From: Aplidium turbinatum
Taxonomy: Eukaryota; Chordata; Ascidiacea; Aplousobranchia; Polyclinidae
DNA length: 64,000 nt
Reading direction: 5' to 3'
NCBI GenBank assembly: GCA_918807975.1
Contig: OU964921.1
Coordinates: 9,519,498 to 9,583,497, forward strand
The notes beneath the pieces were generated by a model, which saw only the letters and a list, made by a program, of their open reading frames with translations, was not told the origin of the DNA and ran no database searches. The position numbers and the translations under genes were made by a program. Below, one piece after another: positions 63,600-64,000 of the stretch (positions within the stretch are counted from its first letter, which is position 1; the number at the start of each line of letters is the position of its first letter).

Positions 63600-64000
63600 T
63601 AGCTCGTACCCTGAAAAGTTCGGAGCCTCAGTTCGTACCCTGAAAAGATCGAGAAAAAAACTTTAAAAACACTGAAGTCGCTGTTCGGAGTTTCCGCAAA
63701 GCTGAAGTCGCTGATTGCAGTATCCGTTTTTCTGCAAACATTTTAAAATTTCCGGTAATGATCCTAAGAGTTTGCCGAAGTCGCTGATCACAGTTTCCGC
63801 AAACATTTTAAAAGGGTTAGGGTTAGGAAAAGATCGAGAGAGAAAATTAAAAAAAAGCCAAAGTTGCTGATCAGAGTTTCCGCAAACAAACAAACAAACT
63901 GAAAAGATCGAGAAAAAAAATAGAACAAAGCCTAAGTCGCAGATTGCAGTTTCCGTTTTTCCGCAGTTTCTGCAAACATTTTAAAATTAACGGTAATGAT
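63600..64000. repeat. degenerate tandem repeat running off the window
   Basis: Units of AAGTCGCTGAT(C/T)(A/G)CAGTTTCCGCAAAC plus ATTTTAAAA recur from about 63674 to the end, with CTGAAAAGATCGAGA between them and one GGGTTAGGGTTAGG. Inverted relatives lie at 860-905. Confidence 0.75.

Overview
The window is nuclear DNA of an animal. It is AT-rich, has spliceosomal introns, tRNA-derived SINEs and many classes of DNA transposon, and carries one intron-rich host gene for an XIAP-like inhibitor of apoptosis (BIR, BIR, BIR, UBA, RING). A marine invertebrate, possibly a tunicate or another deuterostome, is my guess from overall texture; nothing here fixes the species.

Layout. 1-6.9 kb: tandem repeats and a hAT element (934-4677) that holds a pogo-like element (2305-4507), which in turn holds another hAT element (2601-3888). 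6.9-23.4 kb: a SINE, then a non-LTR retrotransposon 3' end split twice. One gap is a PIF/Harbinger-like element (8201-13912) with a P-element-like transposon inside it (10383-13024). The other is a hAT element (14029-23293) holding a long-TIR transposon (14206-22737), which holds a whole-looking Ty3/gypsy element with matching LTRs (15165-19876) and a SINE. 24.8-35.6 kb: a 2.26 kb non-autonomous hAT element interrupted by a two-gene Harbinger transposon (25048-31341; DDE transposase on +, MADF/BESS protein on -) and by a second, inverted copy of the same hAT family (31385-33634), giving a palindrome with arms of about 2 kb. 35.6-40 kb: hairpins and hAT remnants.

40.4-58.5 kb, minus strand: the XIAP-like gene, with 12 visible exons joining in one reading frame of about 720 codons. 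Its introns hold at least two hAT elements, a long-TIR element, a LINE remnant and several hairpin MITEs. One linker exon is tandemly duplicated. 60.1-61.1 kb: an unrecognised 334-codon ORF. 62.3-63.6 kb: a hAT element inside a hAT element. The last 400 bases are a degenerate repeat that also occurs, inverted, near base 800.

Insertion boundaries were set by matching terminal inverted repeats with target-site duplications (TSDs) on both sides, so the nesting order can be read directly from the sequence. All alignments were done by eye.
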